A stretch of DNA of 64,000 nt from Demequinaceae bacterium (GTDB lineage: Bacteria; Actinomycetota; Actinomycetes; Actinomycetales; Demequinaceae): contig JAFGBM010000005.1 in NCBI GenBank assembly GCA_016933155.1, forward strand, positions 231,803 to 295,802. The letters run 5' to 3'. The position numbers and the translations under genes are program-made. Position 1 is the stretch's first letter, and each line of letters opens with the position of its first letter. The notes beneath the pieces are model-generated. The model saw nothing but the letters and a program-made list of their open reading frames with translations. It was not told where the DNA came from and ran no database searches. Positions 25,835 through 35,866 of the stretch are shown here, in pieces.

Positions 25835-27661
25835 ATGACTCGTACCGTACGGACTGAACCGGACACGAAGGCGGCCGCGCGATCCCTCAAGGGAGCCGAG
25901 TCCCGGGCGGCGATTCCCAAGGACGGGCCGTCCAACGCTCGAGGCTCTTGGGATCCTCCGCGGTGGATGGCCTGGGCCAGTGTGGCTGTTGCGGTCGCCG
26001 TCACGGTCATCGTGGTGTGGTATTCGAGCGGGCCATGCTTGTATTCGGACGAGATCGGAATCCTCGGTTCGGCACACCTCATCGCCCATCCATCTTCGGA
26101 GTGGGTGTTCTTCGGGGACTCCTATATGCCTGGAACCTCGGTGTTCCTCGCGCCTCTGTGGTGGATGTCCGATGATCCCGGCTGGGTCTACCGGGCATCC
26201 ATCATCGTATGCGCCCTCGTCTCTCTCGCGATCATCTATCCCATATCCCGTCTGGGGACGGCCCTCGGCTTGACGACGAATGCCTCCGTCATCGTCGGTT
26301 CGATCTTGGCGATCGCCCCGGGGCATGCGCTTTTCGCCGGCTACGTGTGGTCGGAACAGGCTTTTTCCCTCGCCGTCGCCTTTTCGGTGTGGCGTGGCCT
26401 TGAACTGGCCCGATCGAGAACCACCCGCAATGCCGTGTTGTTCGGCCTCGCCGCGGGATCGGCCTTCGCCTTCCATGGGAGAGCTCTGGCCTTCGTTGCG
26501 GTTGCCGGGATCGGCCTTCTCGTCCTCGCCAGGCGATCCCGCAGGGCTGCCCTCTGGGGCATGGTGAGTTACACGGCTGTCGTCGGAGGCGGGTACGCAC
26601 TCTTTCTCTGGACCACCTCCAGGCTCTATGGCGATGACGGTCGCACCGACCACACCCTCGGCAAGCTCGCCGACCAGGGGGTGGGAGAGGTCGCTGAATC
26701 GCTGACGAGTCAGGCGTGGTACCAGACCGTGAGCTGGGCGGGACTCGCCCTCCTGGGGGTGGGGCTGCTCGTTTCCCTTGCCAGGAGAGGAACGGATCGT
26801 GTCTTCGGCCGTTGGGCCCTCGCCGCCTTCGGCGCGGCCCTCCTGTTCATCGTGCTGCTCATGGCCGGGGCCGAACCCGCCGACCTCAGGATCGACATTC
26901 ATCTGTATGGGCGGTACTTCGACGGTTTCGGAGCGACTCTCGCGGCCCTGGGGCTGATTGCGATCATCAGGGGACTGTCCCTCAGGCTAGCTCTCGTCGC
27001 AGGAGGCCTGACCGCGGCGGCGACGGCGGCCTTCCTCGTCGTGGTGGTCCCGCAGTTGCCCCCGGGGGGATGGTGGGAGCCATCGCACATGCCCGGCATT
27101 TCGTACCTCATGAGCCAAAGGCTGGTGGGTCGGGAAGTAGAGGAGCCCTGGGTGGCCATCAGTTTCGTCCTGCTTCTCGTGGTTCTGGCGACCCTCGCCC
27201 TGGCCAGAAGGGCCCCCGTTGCGGTCTGTGCCGTTGCCGCGTATTTCGTGTTCGTGACCATGGTCGTCGACCTCGGGATCATGAAGCAGCGGGAGGAGTT
27301 TGCGAGGGGGGAACCCGATCCGATACTGGTCTACGACCTGATCGCCACGGACGTCCCCCTCGCCGTCGACGTCCCCCTCGCCGTCGACATCGCCAACGCC
27401 GAGGAGGCCGTCAACTGGAAGGCCTTCACCTATTGGCACTCTCCGCGAGACATCGTCTACTACGACTCGTTGACCGAACCCCGACCGAGCGATCTCATCC
27501 TCGGCCGGGACAACTGGAGCGAGGCCGCCCAGCAGGGGGCTTGGCCGATCATCAGCAGTTGGTACAACGGTTCGGTGATCTGGGTCTTTCCCGGCGGACT
27601 CCAGGACGAACTCGTCGCGCAGGGCCTCGTCGTGCGGCTCACCGATGCCCAAGAAGAGTGA
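25835..27661 (+). CDS. Polytopic membrane protein, glycosyltransferase family 39/C-like
   Basis: A 608-residue membrane protein with about ten to twelve helices. The first helix (around residue 50) is followed by an outside loop with YSDEIGILGSAHLI, where the acidic DE pair fits the catalytic site of GT-C enzymes such as ArnT or protein mannosyltransferases, and by WWMSDDPGWVYR. These use polyprenyl-phosphate sugars and act on the outer face of the membrane. The C-terminal 120 residues are soluble and outside. The assignment rests on topology and the first-loop acid pair, not on a full match. An in-frame 18-base duplication near 27350 gives DVPLAV twice. The start is leaderless. Confidence 0.65.
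   Translation: MTRTVRTEPDTKAAARSLKGAESRAAIPKDGPSNARGSWDPPRWMAWASVAVAVAVTVIVVWYSSGPCLYSDEIGILGSAHLIAHPSSEWVFFGDSYMPGTSVFLAPLWWMSDDPGWVYRASIIVCALVSLAIIYPISRLGTALGLTTNASVIVGSILAIAPGHALFAGYVWSEQAFSLAVAFSVWRGLELARSRTTRNAVLFGLAAGSAFAFHGRALAFVAVAGIGLLVLARRSRRAALWGMVSYTAVVGGGYALFLWTTSRLYGDDGRTDHTLGKLADQGVGEVAESLTSQAWYQTVSWAGLALLGVGLLVSLARRGTDRVFGRWALAAFGAALLFIVLLMAGAEPADLRIDIHLYGRYFDGFGATLAALGLIAIIRGLSLRLALVAGGLTAAATAAFLVVVVPQLPPGGWWEPSHMPGISYLMSQRLVGREVEEPWVAISFVLLLVVLATLALARRAPVAVCAVAAYFVFVTMVVDLGIMKQREEFARGEPDPILVYDLIATDVPLAVDVPLAVDIANAEEAVNWKAFTYWHSPRDIVYYDSLTEPRPSDLILGRDNWSEAAQQGAWPIISSWYNGSVIWVFPGGLQDELVAQGLVVRLTDAQEE
27350..27385 (+). repeat. Tandem 18-base duplication inside the GT-like gene
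   Basis: GACGTCCCCCTCGCCGTC occurs twice in direct succession (27350-27367 and 27368-27385), keeping the frame and duplicating the hexapeptide DVPLAV. The copies are identical, so the event is recent. Confidence 0.85.
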
Positions 27662-27692
27662 GAACCCGCACGGACCGGGGGGATATCGTCGG

Positions 27693-27698
27693 TAGAAT
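27693..27698 (+). promoter_or_regulatory. Leaderless -10 box of leuS
   Basis: TAGAAT, six bases, GTG at 27705. A near-consensus -10 box and no ribosome site, so leuS is probably translated from a message that begins with its GTG. Confidence 0.55.
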
Positions 27699-27704
27699 CA
27701 CGCC

Positions 27705-30200
27705 GTGGCTTCCGAGACGACTGATGACGGCAGGTACGACTTCCGCGCCCTAGAGGCACGCTGGCTTCCGGTGTGGATGGATACGCAACCCTTTCGAAGC
27801 GGCGATCCGAAGGACAAGCGCCCGACCAAGTACGTCCTCGACATGTTCCCTTACCCGTCGGGCGACCTGCACATGGGTCACGCCGAGGCCTATGCCTTGG
27901 GCGATGTCTTGGCCCGGTACTGGATCCAGAGGGGTTTCAACGTCCTCCACCCCATCGGGTGGGACTCCTTCGGGCTTCCGGCCGAAAACGCGGCCATCAA
28001 GCGCGGCGTCGACCCCCGGGCCTGGACCGAGGACAACATCGCCCAGCAGCGCGAATCGATGGAGCGATACGCCTGCTCCTGGGACTGGGACCGTGTCCTC
28101 GCCACCCACCGTCCGGAGTACTACCGCTGGAACCAGTGGATCTTCACCCGGCTTTTCGAGAAGGGCCTCGCGTATCGGAAGCCCTCGATGGTCAACTGGT
28201 GCCCCTCCTGCCAGACCGTCCTCGCCAATGAGCAGGTCGTCGGCGGGTTGTGCGAACGGTGCGACACCCCGGTCGTCAAAAAGAAACTCACCCAGTGGTA
28301 CTTCCGCGTGACCGACTACGCCGACCGACTCCTCGACGACCTCGGCACCCTCGAGGGGAAGTGGCCGGACAAGGTCCTCGCCATGCAGCGGAACTGGATC
28401 GGGCGTTCCCATGGCGCTGACGTGCTGTTCGCCATCGAGGGGCGAGAGGAGCCCATCACCGTCTACACCACCCGCCCGGATACCCTCTTCGGGGCGACCT
28501 TCATGGTCGTGGCCGCCGACAGCGACCTGGCGGCCGAACTGGCCGAGGGGGCGGATGCCGCGACGAGGAAGGCCTTTGCGGAGTACGTCGAGGGGGTCAA
28601 GGCGACGAGCGAGATCGACCGGCTCTCGACGGAGCGAGAGAAGACGGGGGTCTTCCTGCAGCGTTATGCGATCAACCCGGTCAACGGCGAGAGGCTCCCC
28701 ATCTGGGCGTCCGACTATGTCCTCTCCGATTACGGCCATGGCGCCATCATGGCCGTCCCCGCCCACGACCAGCGCGACCTCGACTTCGCCCTGGCCATGG
28801 AACTCCCCGTTCGGGTCGTGCTCGACTGTCGGGACGAGGACGGCAGGCCTCTTCCCGACCCGACCGTCTCACGCGTGGCCACGACGGGGGACGGGGTACT
28901 GGTGAATTCCGGACCCATCGACGGACTCGCCAAGGCTGACGCGATCGCGCGGATCACCGAGATCCTGGAGAAGGACGGTAAAGGGAAGACGGCCAAGAAC
29001 TACCGGCTGCGCGACTGGCTGATTTCCCGCCAACGATACTGGGGCACTCCTATTCCCATCATCCATTGCGAGGAGTGCGGGGAGGTCCCCGTCCCGGACG
29101 ACCAACTCCCCGTCGTCCTCCCCTCGAGCGAGGGGCTCGACCTCAAACCGAAGGGGACCTCGCCCCTCGGGGCAGCCGACGAGTGGCTTGCGACGACCTG
29201 CCCCGAGTGCAACCGGCCCGCTCGCCGGGACACGGACACCATGGACACCTTCGTCGACTCGTCCTGGTACTTCCTCCGATACCTCTCGCCCGCGAAGGAG
29301 GATGCGCCTTTCGACGGCGTTGAGGCGCGCCGATGGGCCCCCGTGGACCAGTACGTCGGCGGAGTCACCCACGCGATCCTCCACCTCCTCTACGCCCGAT
29401 TCTTCACCAAGGTGCTGTTCGACCTGGGAATGGTGGGCTTCGAGGAGCCCTTCACCCGCCTTCTCAACCAGGGCATGGTCCTCATGGACGGCTCGGCGAT
29501 GTCGAAGTCGCGGGGGAACCTCGTCCGGCTCTCGGACCAACTGGACACCTACGGGGTCGATGCCGTCCGGCTGACCATGGTCTTCGCGGGTCCCCCGGAG
29601 GACGACATCGACTGGGCGGATGTGTCTCCCGCCGGGTCCGTCAAATTCTTGGCGAGGGGCCTCCGGCTCGCCAGGGAGGTGGCCTCGGAGCCGAATGGTT
29701 CGTCGGCCGCCGGGGATGCCGGCCTTCGGGCGGTGACCCATCGAACCGTCCACGATGTCACCCAACTCATCGAGGGCTTTCGGTTCAACGTGGCGGTGGC
29801 GAGGGTCATGGAGTTGGTCAACGCCACGCGGAAGGCGATCGATACCGGCCCCGGTCCCTCCGACCCGGCCGTGCGGGAGGCCTCTGAGGCTGTCGCCATC
29901 CTGCTCTCCCTTTTCGCCCCGTACGTCGCCGAAGAGATGTGGGAGGCCCTCGGCCATTCGTGCGTCGCGAGGGCCGGGTGGCCGACGGTCGACGAGGCGT
30001 TGCTCGTCCAGGACACCGTGACCTGTGTGGTCCAGGTTCAGGGAAAGGTCAGGGATCGGCTCGAGGTTCCGCCGGGCATCGGCGAAGAGGAACTCCGGGC
30101 CCTGGCGCTCGCCGCCCCCGGTGTCGTCCGCTCCGTCGGGGACGGGACGGTGCGGAAGGTCATCGTGCGCCCCCCGACCCTCGTCAACATCGTCCTCTAG
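27705..30200 (+). CDS. leuS: Leucyl-tRNA synthetase
   Basis: An 831-residue class I synthetase that charges tRNA-Leu. The ATP-site HIGH motif is HMGH (56-59) in [14 protein letters not shown]. The CP1 editing domain holds the [11 protein letters not shown] segment near residue 255 and the D in [15 protein letters not shown]. The second ATP motif reads AMSKSRGN (598-605) instead of KMSKS; only the first lysine is changed and the catalytic second lysine stays. Zinc-knuckle cysteines (CPSC near 167, CERC near 186) are present. The C-terminal domain ends in [29 protein letters not shown] sequence. GTG start at 27705. Confidence 0.97.
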   Translation: MASETTDDGRYDFRALEARWLPVWMDTQPFRSGDPKDKRPTKYVLDMFPYPSGDLHMGHAEAYALGDVLARYWIQRGFNVLHPIGWDSFGLPAENAAIKRGVDPRAWTEDNIAQQRESMERYACSWDWDRVLATHRPEYYRWNQWIFTRLFEKGLAYRKPSMVNWCPSCQTVLANEQVVGGLCERCDTPVVKKKLTQWYFRVTDYADRLLDDLGTLEGKWPDKVLAMQRNWIGRSHGADVLFAIEGREEPITVYTTRPDTLFGATFMVVAADSDLAAELAEGADAATRKAFAEYVEGVKATSEIDRLSTEREKTGVFLQRYAINPVNGERLPIWASDYVLSDYGHGAIMAVPAHDQRDLDFALAMELPVRVVLDCRDEDGRPLPDPTVSRVATTGDGVLVNSGPIDGLAKADAIARITEILEKDGKGKTAKNYRLRDWLISRQRYWGTPIPIIHCEECGEVPVPDDQLPVVLPSSEGLDLKPKGTSPLGAADEWLATTCPECNRPARRDTDTMDTFVDSSWYFLRYLSPAKEDAPFDGVEARRWAPVDQYVGGVTHAILHLLYARFFTKVLFDLGMVGFEEPFTRLLNQGMVLMDGSAMSKSRGNLVRLSDQLDTYGVDAVRLTMVFAGPPEDDIDWADVSPAGSVKFLARGLRLAREVASEPNGSSAAGDAGLRAVTHRTVHDVTQLIEGFRFNVAVARVMELVNATRKAIDTGPGPSDPAVREASEAVAILLSLFAPYVAEEMWEALGHSCVARAGWPTVDEALLVQDTVTCVVQVQGKVRDRLEVPPGIGEEELRALALAAPGVVRSVGDGTVRKVIVRPPTLVNIVL

Positions 30201-30222
30201 TGAGGCGGCCCCCCTGGGGCGT

Positions 30223-30228
30223 TACCCT
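30223..30228 (+). promoter_or_regulatory. Leaderless -10 box of the DegV gene
   Basis: TACCCT, six bases, ATG at 30235. A GTGAGGC element 16 bases upstream may be a weak -35. Confidence 0.5.
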
Positions 30229-30234
30229 GGCCTC

Positions 30235-31104
30235 ATGAGACAGAAGTGCCTCGTCGTCGTCGATTCCTCGGCTTCCGTCCCGGACGCGATGGCGGGGCGG
30301 TGGAACCTCGATGTCGTCCCCCTCGAGGTTATCGTCGACGGAGAGCCCCATCCCGAGGGACCCGGAATGACCTCCGAGGACGTCCTCGCAGCCCTGGACA
30401 CGGGACGATCCGTGACCACGTCCCAGCCCTCCGTCGGGGTTCTCCTTGAGGCGTATCGGAGTGCCGCGGAGGCAGGAGCGGAGGGTGTGGTGTCCGTCCA
30501 CATTTCCGGCGAAGTCTCCGGAACGGTGAACGCCGCCACCCTGGCCGCCCGCGAGTCGCCCATCCCGGTCGAGGTCGTGGACAGCCGGACCCTGGCGATG
30601 GCCTTGGGGTATGCCTCCTTAGCCGCGGCCTCCCTCGCGAAGGAAGGGGCGTCCATGGCCGAGGTGGCAGAGGAGGCGAGGCGGGTGGCGGCTTCGAGTT
30701 CGCTCTTCTTCACCGTCGATTCCCTTGAATACCTGCGCCGAGGGGGAAGGGTGCCTCGGGTGGCCGCCGCCCTTGGGGAGGCCCTGAGCGTCCGACCGAT
30801 TCTGGGGATGGTGGGGGGAGAGGTCGAGGCGATCGGCCGGGTCCGGACGACGGTTCGGGCACGGGAGCGGGTGGTCGCATTGTGCGAGGAGGCAATGGCG
30901 AGCCTGTCCCGGCCTGGTGTCGCCATCACGGGGCTGAGGATTCCCTGGGTCATGGACGACGTCGTCCAACGCCTGGGGGAGAGGCATCCCGGCCTCCCGA
31001 TGATCCTGGGGGCCTCTCTTTCGGCCGCATTGGCCGCGCATGGGGGCCCCGGAACGTTCGCGATCGCGGTGGCCGACCTGCCTCTGAGGCTCGGCCAGGG
31101 GTGA
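30235..31104 (+). CDS. DegV family fatty-acid-binding protein
   Basis: A 289-residue DegV protein. DegV proteins bind a fatty acid between two domains and, as FakB, feed a fatty-acid kinase. The N-terminal VVVDSSASVP is the family start; TSQPSVG, the SGEVSGTVNAA loop, VVDSRTLAMALG and YLRRGGRVPRVAAALG follow. No FakA-like kinase is nearby, so the fatty-acid role is by family only. The ATG at 30235 is preferred over upstream starts because it places the conserved beta-strand at residue 4 and has a leaderless promoter; the frame upstream runs into leuS. Confidence 0.88.
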   Translation: MRQKCLVVVDSSASVPDAMAGRWNLDVVPLEVIVDGEPHPEGPGMTSEDVLAALDTGRSVTTSQPSVGVLLEAYRSAAEAGAEGVVSVHISGEVSGTVNAATLAARESPIPVEVVDSRTLAMALGYASLAAASLAKEGASMAEVAEEARRVAASSSLFFTVDSLEYLRRGGRVPRVAAALGEALSVRPILGMVGGEVEAIGRVRTTVRARERVVALCEEAMASLSRPGVAITGLRIPWVMDDVVQRLGERHPGLPMILGASLSAALAAHGGPGTFAIAVADLPLRLGQG

Positions 31105-31195
31105 GGCGGGGCGCCTTCGGGTGTCCCCAGGGCGTCGGCGTCATGGAGCCATTCGCGTGGCCATCGGGATTTCCTCGGAACCCGACCGCGCGGCC

Positions 31196-31201
31196 TAGCG
31201 T
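31196..31201 (+). promoter_or_regulatory. Leaderless -10 box of comEA
   Basis: TAGCGT, six bases, ATG at 31208. No ribosome site is seen. Control of the downstream comEC and possibly holA could come from here. Confidence 0.5.
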
Positions 31202-31207
31202 GACCTC

Positions 31208-31840
31208 ATGGACGATGCCGAGGATGTTCGCACCCGCTGGAGGGACGGCCTCACTCACCTGGCCTCGCGGGCATATCGGGCCGCGAGCGCAACGCCCGTC
31301 CCCGATGAGAGGGGCCTTCGCTGGAGGATCGATCCGAGGCCGGCTTTCGCGATCGGGGTCGTCCTCGTCTTCGCCCTTGTCGCGGCCTGGCTGATCCTCC
31401 GCCCGGATTCGCACCCCATGCCCACGGTCAGAGTGGTCGAGCGGGACGTGCCCCGCGTGGTCGTCCATGTGACCGGTGCCGTCGAAAGCCCCGGGGTTAT
31501 GACCCTTGAGGGGGGATCCAGGGTGGTCGACGCCGTCGAGGCGGCGGGTGGCCTGACCCCCGAGGCGGATCAGTCGGCCATCAACCTCGCCCGGATCGTG
31601 GGCGATGGGGAGCAGATCTACGTCCCCTTGCTCGGCGAGGGCGGACAGGGCAGGGTCAACCTCAACCGGGCCACATCCGCCGAATTGGAGGGCTTGCCGG
31701 GAATCGGTCCCGTGCTCGCGGAGCGAATCGTCGCCGATCGGAATGAGAACGGCCCCTTCACCGCCCTCGACGACCTGTCTCGGGTACCGGGGATCGGGGA
31801 CGCCATGATCTCCGAGATCGCCTCGATGGCTTCCGTGTGA
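31208..31840 (+). CDS. comEA: Competence protein ComEA, DNA-binding
   Basis: A 210-residue ComEA. It has one membrane helix (about residues 45-65, AFAIGVVLVFALVAAWLIL), an outside SLBB domain (VHVTGAVESPGVMTLEGG) and a C-terminal pair of helix-hairpin-helix motifs (VNLNRATSAELEGLPGIGPV and DDLSRVPGIGDAMISEI) that bind incoming double-stranded DNA. With ComEC it forms the core DNA-uptake machine at the membrane. The stop overlaps the comEC start as GTGA, so the two are translationally coupled. Confidence 0.93.
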   Translation: MDDAEDVRTRWRDGLTHLASRAYRAASATPVPDERGLRWRIDPRPAFAIGVVLVFALVAAWLILRPDSHPMPTVRVVERDVPRVVVHVTGAVESPGVMTLEGGSRVVDAVEAAGGLTPEADQSAINLARIVGDGEQIYVPLLGEGGQGRVNLNRATSAELEGLPGIGPVLAERIVADRNENGPFTALDDLSRVPGIGDAMISEIASMASV

Positions 31841-34101
31841 AGCCGAGGAGGGACGCCCGACTCGTTCCGGTCGCGTTGGTCGTTTACGGTGCGGCCGGGA
31901 TCCAGTCGGCCGAGGTCCTCGACGCCCGGGAGGCGATCCTCCTCGGCCTGTGCGGGGTCGTCTTCGTGTGGGGGGTGAGGTGGGGGCGGGGGGCCGCCCT
32001 TGCCACCTTGGCATTCGTCGTCGCCTCCGGAGTGACGGCGCTTCACCTCGGAGCCCGTCTGGAGGGCGGCGTGGGAGAGGCCCTCGCCTCGGGCGAGGAG
32101 GTGGTGTTCACCGGCACGGTGACGACCGACCCCAGGCCGATGGACCCCGGGCCTTGGGACGAGGAGCGGTGGCGTTTGACGGTCCGGATCGACGCGATCG
32201 AAGGTGGCGGTCCGAGTCGGGCGGCCGTGACGATCGTGGGGGGAGGGGCATGGGGTGAGGTGGAAACGGGGGAGCGCGTCAGGGGCAGGGGCAGGGTGGA
32301 TAACGCCGGGGCCGGTCGGGAGGTGGGCATCGCCTGGAATCCGGTCCTGGTGGAGACGACCCCGGCGATGGGCGTCGATGGGCTGGTGGGCGATCTGAGG
32401 GAGGGGTTCCGAAAGGCGGTTTCGGGCCTTCCGGATGATGTTCGCCACCTCACGGTCGGCATGACGATCGGAGACACGAGCGGGATGTCCGCCATCCAGG
32501 AAGAGGAGATGAGGATCGCCGGACTCACCCACCTCACCGCCGTCTCCGGGGCGCAGTTCGCGATCCTGGCCCTTGCGATCTCCACCGGCGTCAAAACGCT
32601 GGGCTGGAACAGACGCCTCCGTGCCTCTGCCCTGGTCGTCGCCATCCTCGGATTCGTGTCGTTGGTTCGTCCGGAGCCCAGCGTGCTCCGGGCGGCATGG
32701 ATGGGGGGCATCCTTGCGCTGGCGTTGTGGTGTGGGAGACCGGGTCAGGCCCTTCCGGCCCTGTCAACGGCGGTGACGGGACTTCTCCTAGCGGACCCGT
32801 TCCTCTCCCTTTCCTACGGATTCGCCCTCTCCGTTGCCGCGACGGCGGGCATCGTCCTCTGGTCGCCGGTCGTTGCGGCCGCCCTGACCAGGGTCGTGCC
32901 CTCTTTCCTGGCTCGCGCGCTCTCCATCCCCATCGCGGCCCAGGTGTGCTGCACCCCGATCCTCGTCCTCTTCACCTCGGGGATGGGGTCATACTCCGTC
33001 CTGGCCAATCTCGTCTCCCTGCCCTTCGCGGCCGTCGTGACGGTCCTCGGGCTTGCGGCCGTCGTGGTCTGTCCCCTATGCGAACCAGCTGGCGTCGCAT
33101 GCGCCTGGTGCGCGGGCCAGGCCGCCCGTCCCGTCGCCTGGGCCGCCCACACCGCGGCGACCCTCCCCGGGGGGTGGCTCTCATGGCCTTCCGGCGTCAC
33201 CGGGGGCCTCCTCGCCGCGACCGTGTCCGTCTCCCTGATGGCCGCCACTACGGTCCGACGGGTCCCCGGGTGGGCGAGGCTCGCCCTCCTCATGATCGTC
33301 CTGGCACTCGTCGCCGCCTCTCCCGGCGTACGGCAGGCCATACGGGAGCCATCGGCACCCGAGGATTGGGCGGTCGCGGTATGCGACGTCGGCCAGGGGG
33401 ACATGATCCTCATCCGGGCAGGGCCGACGAGCGCGGTCGTCATCGACGTCGGGCCGGAGGGAGGGAATGCCTCCGGCTGTCTCGCGAGGCATCGAGTGGA
33501 GACGGTGCCCCTGCTCGTGATCACGCATCCGCATTCCGACCACGACGGGGAAATGGAGCGGATCCTCGGGCGGATGGATGTGGGCGAGGCATGGATATCG
33601 GAACCGGGGTTCCTGTCGGGAGAGAGGGAAGGCCTCGAGGCGGCCGGGATCGTCTTCGGGGTTCCCGAGACGGGGAGGACCGTCCGGGTGGGCGAGGCGA
33701 CGCTCACGGTCTGGCATCGGGGCGAGGCCTCGGCCCAGACGGATTCGGAGGTCAACAACTCCTCGCTGGTGGTCTGGGGAGAGTCCGGAGGGGTGACATT
33801 CCTCTCCCTGGGAGACCTCGAAGACGAGGGGCAGACGGCCCTGGCCGGGGAGCTCGGACCGCTCACGGTGGACGTGCTCAAGGTCGCCCACCACGGCTCC
33901 GCCTCTCAGGATCCGGGACTCCTCTCCTCTGTCGTCTTCGACATCGCCGTCATCAGCGTCGGAGAGGGCAATCCGTACGGCCATCCGGCGACCTCGACCG
34001 TGGAGGCCATCGGTCACGCACGTTCGTTTCGCACGGACGAGTGCGGGGACATCGACGTTTCCCGGCGGGGAGGCGTGGTGGTGATCGCCGGTTGTCGCTG
34101 A
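31837..34101 (+). CDS. comEC: ComEC/Rec2 family DNA uptake channel
   Basis: A 754-residue protein with an N-terminal OB-like outside domain (DUF4131), the Competence membrane domain (signature HLTAVSGAQFAILALAIS near residue 230) and a C-terminal metallo-beta-lactamase domain. The latter has THPHSDHDG (near residue 565) and KVAHHGSASQD, keeping the metal ligands, so it may degrade one DNA strand. ComEC carries single-stranded DNA across the membrane. Start is GTG at 31837, overlapping the comEA stop. Pili or comF genes are not in the window. Confidence 0.93.
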   Translation: MKPRRDARLVPVALVVYGAAGIQSAEVLDAREAILLGLCGVVFVWGVRWGRGAALATLAFVVASGVTALHLGARLEGGVGEALASGEEVVFTGTVTTDPRPMDPGPWDEERWRLTVRIDAIEGGGPSRAAVTIVGGGAWGEVETGERVRGRGRVDNAGAGREVGIAWNPVLVETTPAMGVDGLVGDLREGFRKAVSGLPDDVRHLTVGMTIGDTSGMSAIQEEEMRIAGLTHLTAVSGAQFAILALAISTGVKTLGWNRRLRASALVVAILGFVSLVRPEPSVLRAAWMGGILALALWCGRPGQALPALSTAVTGLLLADPFLSLSYGFALSVAATAGIVLWSPVVAAALTRVVPSFLARALSIPIAAQVCCTPILVLFTSGMGSYSVLANLVSLPFAAVVTVLGLAAVVVCPLCEPAGVACAWCAGQAARPVAWAAHTAATLPGGWLSWPSGVTGGLLAATVSVSLMAATTVRRVPGWARLALLMIVLALVAASPGVRQAIREPSAPEDWAVAVCDVGQGDMILIRAGPTSAVVIDVGPEGGNASGCLARHRVETVPLLVITHPHSDHDGEMERILGRMDVGEAWISEPGFLSGEREGLEAAGIVFGVPETGRTVRVGEATLTVWHRGEASAQTDSEVNNSSLVVWGESGGVTFLSLGDLEDEGQTALAGELGPLTVDVLKVAHHGSASQDPGLLSSVVFDIAVISVGEGNPYGHPATSTVEAIGHARSFRTDECGDIDVSRRGGVVVIAGCR

Positions 34102-34120
34102 AGCATGGGAGGCTTGGCCC

Positions 34121-35110
34121 ATGACAGCCTCGGAGTCTCGGCGGGTGGGATCGTGGGTCGAGGCCGCCCCTGCGCCCCTCGTCCTCGTCATCGGACCGGA
34201 GGAGCTGCTGTCCGTCAGGGCCGTCGAGGCGATCGTCTCGGCCGTGAGAGGCGCGCAAGGGTCGGTGGCGGTGACCGCTTTCTCCGCGGCGGCCAGTTCG
34301 CGGGGTGACTTGCGGGCGGCCACCAGCCCCTCCCTCTTCGCCGAGCCCGGGGTCGTCGTCGTCGAGGAGGGGGAGGCGATGAACGACGAGTTCCTCAAGG
34401 ACGCCGTCGACTACGCCCTGAGTCCCGACCCCGATGTCGTCGTGATCCTCCGGCACAGCGGGGCGGTCCGGGGGAAGAGGGCGCTCGAGGCCTGGCGGGC
34501 GGCGGGGGCGTCGGAGTTCCTGTGTCCGGCCGTCAAACGGGATTCCGAGCTGGTGGAGTTCGTCGAGGGGGAATTCACCAGGGCGCGGCGTGAGGTGCGC
34601 CCCCAGGCAGTCCGAGCCCTCGTGGACGCCGTCGGGGGTGACGTATCCGAGCTTGCGGGAGCCTGCCGGCAACTCCTCGACGATGTGGCGGGTCCGGTGA
34701 CGGAGGAGGCAGTGTCCACCTACTACGGTTCCCGCGTCAATGCGACGGGTTTCGCGGTGGCCGATGCCGCCATCGTCGGAAGGACGGAGGAGGCCCTGAC
34801 CCTTGTGAGGCACGCCCTGGACACGGGAACCGATCCGGTCCCGCTTGTCGCGGCCCTTGCCTCGAAACTCAGGACCCTCGCGACCGTGGGGGCTGCCCGG
34901 GGGAGGGGGCTGGACCCCAAAGCCATGGGTCTCGCCCCGTGGCAGGTTGATCGCGCCCGCCGGGATCTGCGTCACTGGGAGGCGGACTCCCTGGCCCGCG
35001 CGATCGAATCGGTCGCCTATGCCGACGCCCAAATCAAGGGAGCGGGAAGGGATCCCCAATTCGCCGTCGAGAAGGCCGTCCGGACGGTGGCCTCACTCGC
35101 CTCCCACTAG
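34121..35110 (+). CDS. holA: DNA polymerase III subunit delta
   Basis: A 329-residue delta subunit, the wrench that opens the sliding clamp in the clamp loader. The AAA-like N-terminal domain begins LVLVIGPEELLSVRAVEAI and the FLKDAVDYALSP..VVVILRHSGAVRGKRALEAW segment is typical; the C-terminal collar ends with AQIKGAGRDPQFAVEKAV. It follows comEC by 19 bases, the conserved order. GAGGCT six bases before the ATG (34109-34114) may be a poor leaderless -10 box. It converges with the EAL gene. Confidence 0.92.
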   Translation: MTASESRRVGSWVEAAPAPLVLVIGPEELLSVRAVEAIVSAVRGAQGSVAVTAFSAAASSRGDLRAATSPSLFAEPGVVVVEEGEAMNDEFLKDAVDYALSPDPDVVVILRHSGAVRGKRALEAWRAAGASEFLCPAVKRDSELVEFVEGEFTRARREVRPQAVRALVDAVGGDVSELAGACRQLLDDVAGPVTEEAVSTYYGSRVNATGFAVADAAIVGRTEEALTLVRHALDTGTDPVPLVAALASKLRTLATVGAARGRGLDPKAMGLAPWQVDRARRDLRHWEADSLARAIESVAYADAQIKGAGRDPQFAVEKAVRTVASLASH

Positions 35111-35116
35111 GGGCCT

Positions 35117-35141
35117 CCCCTTCCTAAGGGGCCGGAAGGGG
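35117..35141. terminator. Possible hairpin between convergent holA and EAL genes
   Basis: CCCCTTCC, a 9-base loop, GGAAGGGG: an 8-base-pair stem located exactly where the two genes converge, overlapping the last codons of the EAL gene. No T run on either side. Confidence 0.4.
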
Positions 35142-35864
35142 ATCCCGTTCGATGACCTTGGCGGGTTCGAAGTGGTGGCCCTGGAAGAGATCGAAACCGG
35201 CGTCCAAGCACTCAAGGAGCGCGTCTTCGGTTTCGACGCGCTCCGCGATGAGTGAGGCATGCGGCACCCGGGCCGCATCGATGAGCCCCGGCCCGCGGGC
35301 GTTGACATCCCGGAGATCGACCTTGACGAAGTCCGCCAACTCCAAGAGGTCCCTCTGGCTCGTCGTGCCCACGAAGTCGTCGATCGCGATCCGATACCCC
35401 TCGGCCTTGAGATCGGCGAGTCGTTCATACAGCGTCCAGTCGGCGTGGGCGGACTCGACCACCTCGATGACGATTTGATCAGGAGGCTGGAGGTATCGCC
35501 CTGGGTCGAGCAGGTAGGTGCGGGTGAAGTTCACGAAGGAGGGGCGGCTGTCGGAGATGTCGTCGCCATGGAAGAACGCGGCCGCCAACACGTGTTCCGT
35601 CGCCCGGTCCTGCTGCCACGAGTTCCAGAGATCGATCCTGAGGTTGAGGCGTCCGGGGGCTCGGAACAGGAGTTCGTATCCGTAGACGGCCCGATCCCGG
35701 TCGAAGATGGCCTGGCGTCCGACGACGACGGGACGATGGGGAACTCCGGTCGGTCGATCGATCTGGGGGAGGTGCCATACCCGTGGGATGGGCACGGGAA
35801 GGTCGCTCACGTTCATGACCCTAGCGACAAGATGGGTCATTCCCCCCGAAACGCCACGCCGCAA
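35124..35864 (-). CDS. EAL-domain protein (YuxH-like, no HDOD partner domain)
   Basis: A 246-residue protein with a compact EAL domain, which in active forms splits cyclic di-GMP. Present are the YELLFR version of EAL, FVNFTRTYLL, IVIEVVES, IAIDDFVGT, FVKVDLRDV (lysine and following aspartate kept), LIAERVET and FDLFQGHHFEPA, so most metal and catalytic residues are retained although the loop 6 DDFG has become DDFV. YuxH relatives carry a C-terminal HDOD domain; it is missing here. The longest frame begins at TTG 35864, two bases after rpsT. The ATG at 35840 is an equally possible start. Confidence 0.75.
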   Translation of the reverse strand: MRRGVSGGMTHLVARVMNVSDLPVPIPRVWHLPQIDRPTGVPHRPVVVGRQAIFDRDRAVYGYELLFRAPGRLNLRIDLWNSWQQDRATEHVLAAAFFHGDDISDSRPSFVNFTRTYLLDPGRYLQPPDQIVIEVVESAHADWTLYERLADLKAEGYRIAIDDFVGTTSQRDLLELADFVKVDLRDVNARGPGLIDAARVPHASLIAERVETEDALLECLDAGFDLFQGHHFEPAKVIERDPLPAP

Positions 35865-35866
35865 CT

